Source of the DNA: Spirochaetota bacterium
GTDB taxonomy: Bacteria; Spirochaetota; Spirochaetia; Treponematales; Rectinemataceae
Direction: 5' to 3'
Length of the DNA: 64,000 nucleotides
NCBI GenBank assembly: GCA_022711355.1
Contig: JAKLFE010000015.1
Coordinates: 1 to 64,000, forward strand
The translations under genes were made by a program, and so were the position numbers. The first letter of the stretch is position 1. Each line of letters opens with the position of its first letter. Below are positions 50,425 to 58,511 of this stretch, piece after piece. Under the pieces are notes generated by a model, which had not been told where the DNA came from, searched no databases, and worked only from the letters and a program-made list of their open reading frames with translations.

Positions 50425-50449
50425 GACTAACCCGCAAGAAGTAATAAAC

Positions 50450-50567
50450 ACAACAGAGGCACAGAGAAGAGGGAGAGGAAGAAAGGAAAAGAGCAGGCGC
50501 CCCATCCTCATCCCGTTTGTATTCTCTTCTTTCTTCCCTCTGTGTCTCTGTGCCTCTGTGGCTTATC
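50450..50567. repeat. Palindromic CACAGAGG-repeat element, copy C
   Basis: Left arm CAACAGAGGCACAGAGAAG (50450 onward) and right arm with CCTCTGTGTCTCTGTGCCTCTGTGG (50537 onward, given here in part), separated by about 70 nt of purine-rich then pyrimidine-rich sequence. Same family and intergenic setting as copies A and D. Confidence 0.8.
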
Positions 50568-50579
50568 TTCAATCTTCTC

Positions 50580-52253
50580 CTACTTCTTCCCGAACTGCCT
50601 ATCGTAGGCCTTCTGCTGGATGGCGAGGAATTTCTGCAGGCCGAGGTCGTTCAGCTTCTTGACGTAGGAGGCCCACTCCTTGTCGATGTCCGCGCCGCCC
50701 ATGACGTAGGCCATCTTGCGGTCGACGGCGTAGCGGTTGAGCTCCACGAGGAGGGTCTGGATCTCGTCGGCCTCCGCGGTGCTGAAGCGCAGGGCCTTGG
50801 GGACGATCAGCTGGGACTTGCCGGCGTAGGGCTCGTAGAGCTCCTTGGTCGCCTTCATGAGCATGGTCTCCAGGCCCTCGGCGGAGTAGAGGTCCACGCC
50901 CTGCTTGGTGGCCTGGCCGAAGCGGTTCTCGGCGGACTGGAACTCGATGCCGAGCTGCTGCCAGTTGAGGCTCTGGGGATCGGCCGAGTAGGGCACGAGG
51001 TTGGCCCAGATGGCGTCCTTGCCGTCCAGGCCCTTCTCGCCCGCGGCGGCCCAGCGCCAGCTCTTGCCGAGCTCGCCCCAGGCGCGGTACTGCTGGATCT
51101 CGTGGCTGTACATCGCGTCGGCCCACTTCACGAGGGCGACGGGGTCCTTGCAGGACTTCGAGATGACGAGGCGGTTGATGCCGGCCACGCCGTCGTAGTA
51201 GTAGGGGCTCTGCCGGAGGCCCGCGGGGCCCTTGAGGGGGGCGAGGGCCACGTACTGGCGGTAGAGGGCGGACTGGGCGACGGGGTCGAGGACGACGACG
51301 CTGGCCCCGTTGGGGAAGGCGCCGACCACGCCCGGCTCGGCGGCGATGATCTGCTTGAACTGGTCCTGCTTCTGGGTGAAGGAGCCCGAGTAGATCAGGC
51401 CCTCGGCGTAGAGGCGCCTCAGGTACTTCAGGCCCTCCTTGTACTCGGGCCGGTCGTAGATCGACATGACCTTGCCGGTCTTCGCGTCGTAGTACATCCG
51501 GACCTCGGTGTTGCCGAAGGAGTACTGCATGCCGGTGTCCAGGACGAAGGAGCACATGAGGAAGGAGTCGACGTAGCTCTGCCAGGAGTCGGTGCAGCCC
51601 ATGAGGGCGATCTCGTCCCGCTTGCCGTTGCCGTTCGGGTCCTTCTCCTTGAAGGCCTTGAGGACCTGGTAGAACTCCTCGGTGGTGGTCGGGGCCTTGA
51701 GGCCGAGCTTGTCGAGCCAGGCCTTGTTGATCCACATCTTCTGCGACAGGCCGCAGTGGTAGCACTCGTTGACGTTGGGCAGGCCGTAGATCTTGCCGTC
51801 GATGGCCGTCATCATGCCCCGCACGCCGGGGTTCTTGGCCAGGTAGGCCTTGAGGTTGGGCATGTGCTTGTCGATGAGCTCGTTCAGGGGGAGGAAGAGC
51901 CCCTCGTCGACGCCGTAGCGGGTCTCGAGGTTGGCGTCGATGTTGGCCATGAGGAAGGCGTCGGGCAGGTCGCCGGCGGCGATGACGAGGTTGAGCTTCT
52001 GGCGGAGGGCCGAGGTCTCGTTGGGCGCGAGCTGCCAGTCGACGTGCACGTTGGTCTTGGCCTCGTACCAGGACGTGAACCAGTTCCTGGTGATGTCCTC
52101 GATCTCGGGCCGCTGGGGCACGAAGATCTTGAAGGCGACCTTCTCCTTGCTGACCGGCATGGGCTGCTTGGAGAGCCATTCGGCCTTCTGGGCGAAGGCC
52201 CCCGAGGCCGCGGCGGCCAGGGCGAGGACGAGGGCGAGGATCCGTTTCGTCAT
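50580..52253 (-). CDS. Oligosaccharide ABC transporter substrate-binding protein (LplA/YtcQ type)
   Basis: 557 residues, CUT1-like large binding protein. Signal peptide TKRILALVLALAAAASGAFA / QKAEW. VDWQLAPNETSALRQKLNLVIAAGDLPDAFL, GVDEGLFLPLNELID and GKIYGLPNVNECYHCGLSQKMWINKAWLDKLGL are hallmarks of the LplA/YtcQ group, which often carries pectin or hemicellulose oligomers. The mature protein does not start with a lipobox cysteine, in contrast to Gram-positive members, as expected for a diderm. AAGGAGG lies 6 nt before the ATG. Fourth gene of the unit, behind the two permeases. Confidence 0.92.
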   Translation of the reverse strand: MTKRILALVLALAAAASGAFAQKAEWLSKQPMPVSKEKVAFKIFVPQRPEIEDITRNWFTSWYEAKTNVHVDWQLAPNETSALRQKLNLVIAAGDLPDAFLMANIDANLETRYGVDEGLFLPLNELIDKHMPNLKAYLAKNPGVRGMMTAIDGKIYGLPNVNECYHCGLSQKMWINKAWLDKLGLKAPTTTEEFYQVLKAFKEKDPNGNGKRDEIALMGCTDSWQSYVDSFLMCSFVLDTGMQYSFGNTEVRMYYDAKTGKVMSIYDRPEYKEGLKYLRRLYAEGLIYSGSFTQKQDQFKQIIAAEPGVVGAFPNGASVVVLDPVAQSALYRQYVALAPLKGPAGLRQSPYYYDGVAGINRLVISKSCKDPVALVKWADAMYSHEIQQYRAWGELGKSWRWAAAGEKGLDGKDAIWANLVPYSADPQSLNWQQLGIEFQSAENRFGQATKQGVDLYSAEGLETMLMKATKELYEPYAGKSQLIVPKALRFSTAEADEIQTLLVELNRYAVDRKMAYVMGGADIDKEWASYVKKLNDLGLQKFLAIQQKAYDRQFGKK

Positions 52254-52275
52254 TCGATGCCTCCTTATCCGATGC

Positions 52276-52294
52276 GCGCCCGCGTCGCGGGCGC
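52276..52294 (-). promoter_or_regulatory. Hairpin between permease and binding-protein genes
   Basis: GCGCCCGCG/CGCGGGCGC arms (52276-52284 and 52286-52294) just upstream of the binding-protein Shine-Dalgarno. Possibly a processing or stability element. Confidence 0.4.
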
Positions 52295-52352
52295 GATGAA
52301 TCACAGGTTGCGCGATATAAACGTCGGCCGCGATGATCCGGCCGGTTACGCG

Positions 52353-53261
52353 TTAGCCCTTCATGGCGCCGACCATGACGCCCTTGACGAAGAATCGCTG
52401 GACGAAGGGATAGGCGAGCATGACCGGCAGGCTCGCCACCACGATGACCGCGTACTTCAGGAGGCTCGCCAGGCCCTGCTTGCGGAGCATCTCGCTGAAG
52501 TCCTGCATCATCGACATGTCCATGTTGGACAGGACCAGGATGTCCCTGAGCACGAGCTGCAGGGGGTAGAGGCGCTGCGAGTCGATGTACAGGAGGGCGT
52601 TGAAGTAGCCGTTCCACAGGCCCACGGCGTAGTACAGGCCGATGACCGCGAGGATAGGGCCGGAGAGGGGGAGGACAACGCGCCGAAGGAAACGGAAGTC
52701 CGAGCAGCCGTCGAGCTGGGCCGCCTCGTAGAGCTCGTCGGGGATGTTGGTCTGGAAGTAGGTGCGGGTGATGATCATGTTCCAGACCGAGAAGGCCGAG
52801 GGCAGGACGACGGCCCAGACGGTATTGCGCAGGCCGAGGTCCTTGACCACGAGGTAGGTCGGGATCATGCCGCCGGAGAAGATCATGGTGAAGAGGAAAA
52901 GGGCGTTGAGGGCCTTGCGGCCGGCGAGCTCCCGGCGCGAGAGGGGGAAGGCCGCGAAGACGGTGAGCGCGAGGCTGATCGCGGTGCCGAGGACCATGTA
53001 CAGGGTCGAGTTGGCGAAGCCGGCGAGGATCATCTTGTTGCGGAAGACGGCCTGGTAGGCCCTGAGGGTCGGCTCCACGGGGAGGAGCCAGACCTTGCCG
53101 CCGATCACCGCCTGGGGCGAGGAGAGGGAGGCCGACAGGACGTAGACCAGGGGATAGGCGACGACGAGGGTCCAGAACCAGAGGAAGCCGTCGAGGAAGA
53201 GGGTGAGGGCCCGGTCGGAGCGGGTGACGTACAGGTTGCGCGATCGCATGCCGGGCCTCAC
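52353..53261 (-). CDS. Oligosaccharide ABC transporter permease (LplC/YtcP type)
   Basis: 302 residues, six membrane helices. The EAA loop reads NIPDELYEAAQLDGCSDFRFLRRVVLPLSGPI, with the full E-A-A---G---------P consensus. FLDGFLWFWTLVVAYPLVYVLSASLSSP at the N-terminus and the C-terminal FFVKGVMVGAMKG are typical for LplC. The GTG start overlaps the LplB-type stop as GTGA, with AGGGGGG upstream; an ATG four codons later is the alternative. It forms the channel with the LplB-type permease. Confidence 0.94.
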   Translation of the reverse strand: MRPGMRSRNLYVTRSDRALTLFLDGFLWFWTLVVAYPLVYVLSASLSSPQAVIGGKVWLLPVEPTLRAYQAVFRNKMILAGFANSTLYMVLGTAISLALTVFAAFPLSRRELAGRKALNALFLFTMIFSGGMIPTYLVVKDLGLRNTVWAVVLPSAFSVWNMIITRTYFQTNIPDELYEAAQLDGCSDFRFLRRVVLPLSGPILAVIGLYYAVGLWNGYFNALLYIDSQRLYPLQLVLRDILVLSNMDMSMMQDFSEMLRKQGLASLLKYAVIVVASLPVMLAYPFVQRFFVKGVMVGAMKG

Positions 53262-54202
53262 CAGAGCCCCCCCTGGCCGGCCCGCCTCGCGGCGGCGTTG
53301 GCGCAGACGAGGAGGGCCAGGTTCACGAGGGAGTTGAACAGGCCGATCGCCGTGGCGAAGCCGAAGTCGGCGTTCACCAGGCCCACCTTGTAGACGTAGG
53401 TGGAGATGATCTCCGAGCTCGAGAGATTCATGTCGTTCTGCATGAGGTAGACCTTCTCGAAGCCCACGCTCATCACGAAGCCGAAGGAGAGGATGAGCAT
53501 GATGACGATGGTGGGCATGATGGCGGGGATGTCGACGTGCCGGATGCGCTGGCCGCGGCTGCAGCCGTCGATGATGGCGGCCTCCTGGAGCTCGGGGCTC
53601 ACGCCGGCCAGGGCCGCGAGGTAGATGATGGCCGAGTAGCCGATGCCCTGCCAGAGGCCCGACCAGACGTAGATGGACTGGAAGGCCTTGGGGCTCCCCA
53701 TGAGGTTGGTCTCGCCTCCCCCGAGGGCTGCGACGAGGCGGGGCACGATGCCGAGCCGCGGGTCGAGGACCTGGAGGATGAGGCCCACCATGACGACGGT
53801 GGAGATGAAGTAAGGGGCGTAGGTGATCATCTGCGCGGCCTTGCGGAAGGCCCGGCGCCTGGACTCGTTGAGGGCGACGGCGAGGATTATGGGAAAGAGG
53901 AAGTTGACCGCGATCGAGTAGAGGCTGATGGACAGGGTGTTGAGGATGATCCTGAGGCTCGAGGGGGAGGCGAAGAAGAGCTTGAAGTAGCGCAGGCCCA
54001 CCCAGGGGCTGCCCGCGATGCCCTTGGAGGCGGAGAAGCGCTTGAAGGCGAGCTGGGCCCCGTACATCGGCAGGTAGTTGAAGAGGGCGACGTAGGCCAG
54101 GGGCAAAAGGAGGATGAGGTAGAGCTGCCAGTGGCGCCGCGCGAGTCTGGCCGCGGCGCCGAGGGCGGAGCGTCCCCGCGGGGGCGCCTCGATGGACGAC
54201 AT
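53258..54202 (-). CDS. Oligosaccharide ABC transporter permease (LplB/YtePQ type)
   Basis: 314 residues, six membrane helices. NYLPMYGAQLAFKRFSASKGIAGSPWVGLRYF is the LplB signature and SPELQEAAIIDGCSRGQRIRHVDIPAIMPTI is the EAA loop. No ATPase is encoded here, as is usual for Lpl systems that share a common MsmX-like ATPase encoded elsewhere. GGAGA lies 8 nt before the ATG. A TTGCGG-N18-TAGGAT promoter lies in the gap after the regulator gene. Confidence 0.94.
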   Translation of the reverse strand: MSSIEAPPRGRSALGAAARLARRHWQLYLILLLPLAYVALFNYLPMYGAQLAFKRFSASKGIAGSPWVGLRYFKLFFASPSSLRIILNTLSISLYSIAVNFLFPIILAVALNESRRRAFRKAAQMITYAPYFISTVVMVGLILQVLDPRLGIVPRLVAALGGGETNLMGSPKAFQSIYVWSGLWQGIGYSAIIYLAALAGVSPELQEAAIIDGCSRGQRIRHVDIPAIMPTIVIMLILSFGFVMSVGFEKVYLMQNDMNLSSSEIISTYVYKVGLVNADFGFATAIGLFNSLVNLALLVCANAAARRAGQGGLW

Positions 54203-54259
54203 TCCTGGGTCTCCCGGCGCCGGCCCCGGGCTCGGGGAGGAGGGGCCGCGCTCAGGCCT

Positions 54260-54289
54260 ATCCTAGGGGCCCTTCCCGGGAATCCGCAA
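54260..54289 (-). promoter_or_regulatory. Promoter of the oligosaccharide transporter operon
   Basis: Minus strand TTGCGG (54284-54289), 18-nt spacer, TAGGAT (54260-54265), about 50 nt before the first permease start and directly after the AraC regulator stop. Confidence 0.5.
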
Positions 54290-54301
54290 CGATCGCTTTT
54301 T

Positions 54302-56662
54302 TCAGGAGCGGTCGTTTCTCGCGGCGGCGGCGTACTCGCTCGGGCTCGCGCCGACGACGCGGTGGAAGGCGCGGCGGAAGGTGGTGTCCGAGGCGAAGCC
54401 GACGGCCGCGGCCACCTCCTTGATGGCCGCGCCCCCCGCGGACAGGCGCGAGCAGGCCTCCCTGATGCGCAGGCCCTCGAGGTAGTCGGCGAAGCTCCGC
54501 CCGAAGGCGTCGCGGAAGAAGTGGTAGAGGGAGGACTCGGAGAGCTCGAACTCGCGGGCGAGGGCGTAGAGGGTCAGGGAGGGATCGGGGTAGAGCTCGC
54601 CGATCCTCGCGGCCAAGGCCGCGGCGAGCTCGCGGCGCTCGCTCGTGCGCTCGCTCGCGAGGAGCTCGAGGAAGGCGCCGAGGACGGAGCCGGCCCGGGC
54701 GAACCAGGCCCGGCGGTCCGACTCGTCCAGGCCGGTCAGGGCCCGGGCGAGCTCGGCCGCCTCGGGCGATCCGCGGCCCCCCGGGCCCGGGCAGAAGCCG
54801 CGGAGGACGGCGACCCGGAAGGCGGCCGCGAAGTCCCGAAACATGGGATCGGCGAGGGCGCGGGCCTCGAGGTTCTCGGCCTCGGCCTCGCGGAGCAAGG
54901 CGCCCAGGCCCGCGGCGTCGGCGCCCCGGATCGCCGCGACGAGGCGGAGCTCCGCCTCGATGGGGAACCAGAAGGGATCCTCGCCGGCGGCCGCGGGGGC
55001 CGGGAGGCCGGGGGCCCGCCCCTCGGCCGCGGGACGGGGCGAGGCCAGGGCGCGGCGCGCGCGCAGGTAGGCGACCGGGAGCTCGGCGGCCGAGGCGGCC
55101 TCGCCGCCCGTGGCCCAGGCCAGACGGGCGCGGTAGCCCTGGGCGAGGGCCTCGCTCGCCTCGGCGAGGAGGGGCTCGGCGAGGAAGGCCGCAGGCTCGG
55201 CGGCGGGGAATGAGAAGAGGACGCCGACCAGGTCCTCCTCCTCCTCGTAGCTCAGGGCCTCGAAGCCGCGGGCCGCGCGGAGAGCCTCGGCGATGGCGGC
55301 GCGCAGGACCTTGAGCTCGTCGAGGGGCAGGGCCCCGCCGAGCTCGCGGTAGCCCTCGATGCGGATGGCCGCGGCGGAGAAGCGCCGGGCCTCGAGCTCG
55401 AGGCCGGCGGAGCGGGCGAGGGCGAAGGCCTCGCGCTCGTTGCCGTAGAGGCCCAGGAGGAGGCGCCGCGTGACGTCGGCGCGGACGACGGGCGACTGGC
55501 GCGCGAGCTCGGCGCGCAGGCCCTCGTCGTCGGCCATGAGGCCCTCGAAGGCCTGGCCGAGGTACTGGATCTCGTCGCGGCAGGGCTCGGGCAGGGCCGG
55601 CGAGGCCAGGCCCGTGAGCTTGCGGGCGATGGCTCGGATCGGCGCGGCCGAGCGCCGGGCCAGGAAGGCCGCCGAGCCGAGGCCGAGGCCGAGGCCCGCG
55701 GCCAGGAGGGCGAGGGAGGCGTCGCGCACGCGGCGGGCCTCGGCGAGGACGGTCCGCGTCGGGAGGATCGAGACGTAGCTCCAGCCCGAGAGCCCGGAGA
55801 CGGCGCGCGAGACGATGTAGCCCGCGCGCGCGAGGCGGGCGAGGCCGGCGGCGGCCTCGGCACCCGAGACGGCCCGGGCGGCCGCGGCCGCGTCGAGGCC
55901 GCATTCGGCTCCCGCGATGCTCGCGACGAGCTCGCCCTCCCCGTCGGCTATGAGGACCAGGCCCCGCTCGCCGGTATCCAGCCGCTTGAGCAGGCCCGCG
56001 ACCGAGGCCTCGTCGATGAAGACGACGAGGGCCCCCGCGGGGCTCCGGCCGCTCTCGATGGGCAGGGACTGGACGTAGTACAGGCCGCGGGAGGGCGTCG
56101 CGCCCAGGCGGGGGGAGGCGCCGAGGAGGAAGGCCCGGTTGCGCTGCCGGCCGAAGAGGTAGGAGCGCCAGGCCTCGTAGCTCCAGTCCCGGTACTTGAG
56201 CTCGCGCTCGTACTGGGCCTCGTCGTCGGCCCTGACCTGGCGGGCCGAGACCACGACCCCCGCGCGGCGGGGTATTATATAGAAGGCGGAAATGAATGAG
56301 TTGGCGAGGGAGTAGTCGGGCAGGCCCTGCCAGAAGCTCCAGAGGGCGTAGTAGGAGGGCGAGCCCTCCTCGAGTCGGCCCATGGCGAGGACCGAGAGGC
56401 ACTGCTGGCTCAGGGTGAGCTGCCGGGCCGTGGCGTCGAGCTCGGCGATCCGCGTGTCGACGATGTCGCGGGTCTGCTCGAGGATGGCCTGGGCCGACCT
56501 GGTCGCGCTCGATTCGATGACCCGGACGGAGGAGGAATAGAGGGCCGCGCCGATGCAGAAGGGGATGAGGAGGATGAGGGAGTAGGAGGAGAAGTAGCGG
56601 AGGAAGAGGCGCGAGGCGCGGGGGAGGCGTAGGAGGGAGGGCTTCGGCCGGGCCGCGGGCAT
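54302..56662 (-). CDS. Membrane-bound AraC-family regulator (YesS/YtdP-like)
   Basis: 786 residues. TM1 at about 20-45, a dCache-like extracytoplasmic sensor (46-315; LYYVQSLPIESGRSPAGALVVFIDE and GWSYVSILPTRTVL), TM2 at about 320-340, a long cytoplasmic linker and a C-terminal AraC double helix-turn-helix (690-786; LTLYALAREFELSESSLYHFFRDAFG, IKEVAAAVGFASDTTFRRAFHRVVGASPSEYAAAA). It has the architecture of Bacillus YesS/YtdP, one-component membrane regulators of pectin or rhamnogalacturonan uptake, and stands directly upstream of the LplBCA-type genes on the same strand. The ATG lies 9 nt after a TAGCAT box with TTGCGC 18 nt further up, so it is nearly leaderless. Confidence 0.92.
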   Translation of the reverse strand: MPAARPKPSLLRLPRASRLFLRYFSSYSLILLIPFCIGAALYSSSVRVIESSATRSAQAILEQTRDIVDTRIAELDATARQLTLSQQCLSVLAMGRLEEGSPSYYALWSFWQGLPDYSLANSFISAFYIIPRRAGVVVSARQVRADDEAQYERELKYRDWSYEAWRSYLFGRQRNRAFLLGASPRLGATPSRGLYYVQSLPIESGRSPAGALVVFIDEASVAGLLKRLDTGERGLVLIADGEGELVASIAGAECGLDAAAAARAVSGAEAAAGLARLARAGYIVSRAVSGLSGWSYVSILPTRTVLAEARRVRDASLALLAAGLGLGLGSAAFLARRSAAPIRAIARKLTGLASPALPEPCRDEIQYLGQAFEGLMADDEGLRAELARQSPVVRADVTRRLLLGLYGNEREAFALARSAGLELEARRFSAAAIRIEGYRELGGALPLDELKVLRAAIAEALRAARGFEALSYEEEEDLVGVLFSFPAAEPAAFLAEPLLAEASEALAQGYRARLAWATGGEAASAAELPVAYLRARRALASPRPAAEGRAPGLPAPAAAGEDPFWFPIEAELRLVAAIRGADAAGLGALLREAEAENLEARALADPMFRDFAAAFRVAVLRGFCPGPGGRGSPEAAELARALTGLDESDRRAWFARAGSVLGAFLELLASERTSERRELAAALAARIGELYPDPSLTLYALAREFELSESSLYHFFRDAFGRSFADYLEGLRIREACSRLSAGGAAIKEVAAAVGFASDTTFRRAFHRVVGASPSEYAAAARNDRS

Positions 56663-56671
56663 ATCCCGTCG

Positions 56672-56701
56672 ATGCTAGCATCGGCTCCCGGAAAGGCGCA
56701 A
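56672..56701 (-). promoter_or_regulatory. Promoter of the membrane AraC regulator gene, almost leaderless
   Basis: Minus strand TTGCGC (56696-56701), 18-nt spacer, TAGCAT (56672-56677), then 9 nt to the ATG. No Shine-Dalgarno. Confidence 0.5.
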
Positions 56702-56809
56702 CGGGCGTTTATCGACCGGGCGGTCGCTTTTTGCGAAGCGAAGGCCTCGGGGAGGCGCGGCCTTGCCGGGAGCCGGAAGGCCGCGTATAGCTAGAATAGG
56801 AGGCCTCGC

Positions 56810-57283
56810 ATGAAACCCAGCTTCACGGCCGCTCCCGCGTCCCGCCTCGCCCTCCTCCTCGGCCTGGCCCTGGTCCTCGGCCTCCGGCCCTGCCGGGCAG
56901 GGGCCGAATCGCCCTACGAGGGCTTCGAGGACTGCCCCTGCTCGTACCTGGGCGTGGGCCTTCCCTGGAAGGACTACGCGGAGCCGGCCAAGCTCGCCGC
57001 CCTCATCGACGGCAAGGCCGAGGCCTACCTCCTCATCGACGTCCGCAGGCCGGAGGAATACGAGTCGGGCCACATCCGGAGCGCTATCAACATCCCGGTG
57101 GAGGAGCTGGCCTCCCGCCCCCCGACGGAGCGCAAGGATGCCCTCATCATCCTGTACTGCCGATCGGGCGCGCGCTCGGCGAGGGCCGCCGCCGCCCTCG
57201 AGGAGCTCGGCTACCGGGGGATCGTCGACTTCGGCGGCATCTCCCGCTGGCCCGGCCCCCTGGTCGAGGGAGCCAAGCCCTAG
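56810..57283 (+). CDS. Exported rhodanese-domain protein
   Basis: 157 residues with a signal peptide (LALLLGLALVLGLRPCRAGA). The rhodanese domain (about 60-150) has LLIDVRRPEEYESGHIRSAINIPVEEL and the active-site loop CRSGARSARAA with the catalytic cysteine, so it is probably an active sulfurtransferase or thiol-handling protein of the periplasm. Between the signal and the domain is FEDCPCSYLGVGLPW with an unusual CPC pair, which could bind metal or form a disulfide. AGGAGG lies 6 nt upstream. It is convergent with the ROK kinase gene. Confidence 0.9.
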   Translation: MKPSFTAAPASRLALLLGLALVLGLRPCRAGAESPYEGFEDCPCSYLGVGLPWKDYAEPAKLAALIDGKAEAYLLIDVRRPEEYESGHIRSAINIPVEELASRPPTERKDALIILYCRSGARSARAAAALEELGYRGIVDFGGISRWPGPLVEGAKP

Positions 57284-57312
57284 CCTTCCAACAGGATTCG
57301 AGACAGCCGAGG

Positions 57313-58320
57313 CTACTGTCCGAGGGCGGCCCTCGAGAGCTCCAGGAAGCCGGGGCGCTCGAGGCGGAAGGAGGCCCCGTAGAGGGCCGCGCCGAGGAGG
57401 CCGGCCTCGGGGCCGAGGAGGGCCCGCTCGTAGCGGCAGCCCTCGCAGGCGGTCGCGTAGACGTAGCTCGGGACCAGGGCGGCTACCTCCTCGACCAGGG
57501 CCCCGGCCCCGGCCAGGACTCCCCCGCCGAGGACCACGGTGTCGGGGGCCAGGAGAGCCAGGGCCGAGGCAATGGCCCGGGCCAGGGCCTCGGCGGCGAT
57601 GCGGTGGACCGCTCGGGCGAGCTCGTCCCCCTTGGCGAAGGCCTTGTAGACGGCCCGCGCGTCGGCCCTGATGCCCGGGGACCTGAGGGCCTGGGCCAGA
57701 TCGCTCCCGCCCCATTCAGGCTTCAGGGCCAGCTCGGCGGCTATCTTCCCGATCGAGGGCCCCGAGGCGTAGGTCTCGACGCAGCCCGAGCGTCCGCAGG
57801 CGCAGGGTCTGCCCCCGTAGTGGACGATGAGATGGCCGATCTCGACGGCCCGGTCGTCGATCCCGGGGAGGATGCGCCCGTCCTCGACGAAGCCGCCCCC
57901 GATGCCCGTGCCCAGGCCCACGAAGAGGAGGGCCTTTGCCCGGCCGCCCCGAGCCGCCCATTCGGCGTAGGCCGCGAGGTTCCCGTCGTTGCGCACCCGG
58001 GCAGGGGCGCGGGCGAAGCCAGCGAGGGCCTCGCCGAGCTCGGTGCCCCTCCAGCCGGGTATGTTCACCGCTTCTCCGGCGATTCGGCCCGCCGCGTCCA
58101 CGGCCCCCGGGGTCCCGGCTCCGAGCGCTGCGGCGGGACCCGGCCCGAGGAGCTCCTCGACCACCTCCCGCGCCGCGTCCAGGACAGCCGCCGCGCTCTT
58201 CGAGGCGGGCGTGGGCCGGACCGTGCGGAGGGAGATCCGGCCGTCGGCTTCGAGCCTGAGGCCTTTGACGGTCTGTCCCCCGATATCCAGGCCGAGGTAG
58301 GCCGGGGCCTCAGGCTTCAT
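57313..58320 (-). CDS. ROK-family sugar kinase (glucokinase-like)
   Basis: 335 residues. The N-terminal ATP motif LGLDIGGQTVKG, the catalytic base Asp in VRNDGNLAAYAEW, GLGTGIGGGFV and the zinc-binding GHLIVHYGGRPCACGRSGCVE (H-x-C-x-C-G-x-x-G-C-x-E) are complete. It phosphorylates glucose or another hexose or N-acetylhexosamine in the cytoplasm. It starts inside the end of a 36-codon gene (11-nt overlap) and is divergent from a ROK repressor, a classic regulator/kinase pair. The start Shine-Dalgarno is poor, consistent with coupling to the small gene. Confidence 0.93.
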   Translation of the reverse strand: MKPEAPAYLGLDIGGQTVKGLRLEADGRISLRTVRPTPASKSAAAVLDAAREVVEELLGPGPAAALGAGTPGAVDAAGRIAGEAVNIPGWRGTELGEALAGFARAPARVRNDGNLAAYAEWAARGGRAKALLFVGLGTGIGGGFVEDGRILPGIDDRAVEIGHLIVHYGGRPCACGRSGCVETYASGPSIGKIAAELALKPEWGGSDLAQALRSPGIRADARAVYKAFAKGDELARAVHRIAAEALARAIASALALLAPDTVVLGGGVLAGAGALVEEVAALVPSYVYATACEGCRYERALLGPEAGLLGAALYGASFRLERPGFLELSRAALGQ

Positions 58321-58420
58321 AGCTGCTGTCCTCGTCCTGGAAGCGGTACTCGGCCCTGCCCCTTGCGAGGGGAATAGGCGTGCTCGTCTCGTAGAACATC
58401 CCGGCTGGGGCGATTCGCAT
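58310..58420 (-). CDS. 36-residue small protein overlapping the ROK kinase start
   Basis: Starts MRIAPAGMFYETSTPIPL and ends FQDEDSSYEA. GGGAG lies 8 nt before the ATG, and its stop lies 11 nt inside the ROK kinase gene, so translation would be coupled. Composition is not the usual Arg/Ala/Pro of shadow frames in this genome (contains F, Y, E, D, S). It could be a real small protein, a leader peptide or the remnant of a larger gene. Function unknown. Confidence 0.5.
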   Translation of the reverse strand: MRIAPAGMFYETSTPIPLARGRAEYRFQDEDSSYEA

Positions 58421-58443
58421 GGCAGCTCCCGAAGCTCATACTC

Positions 58444-58478
58444 AGTTTGTTGCGTGGCTAAACTATATATGCGATACT
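58444..58478 (+). promoter_or_regulatory. Promoter and operator of the ROK repressor gene
   Basis: TTGCGT (58450-58455), 17-nt spacer, GATACT (58473-58478), with AGTTT (58444-58448) and AAACT (58460-58464) as inverted arms across the -35 box. The arms resemble NagC/XylR-type ROK operators (TTT/AAA arms with an 11-nt gap). The site lies between the divergent kinase and repressor, suiting control of both. Confidence 0.5.
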
Positions 58479-58511
58479 AGCGCGGGCGCGAACGAGGCGC
58501 AAGGAGGGCCG

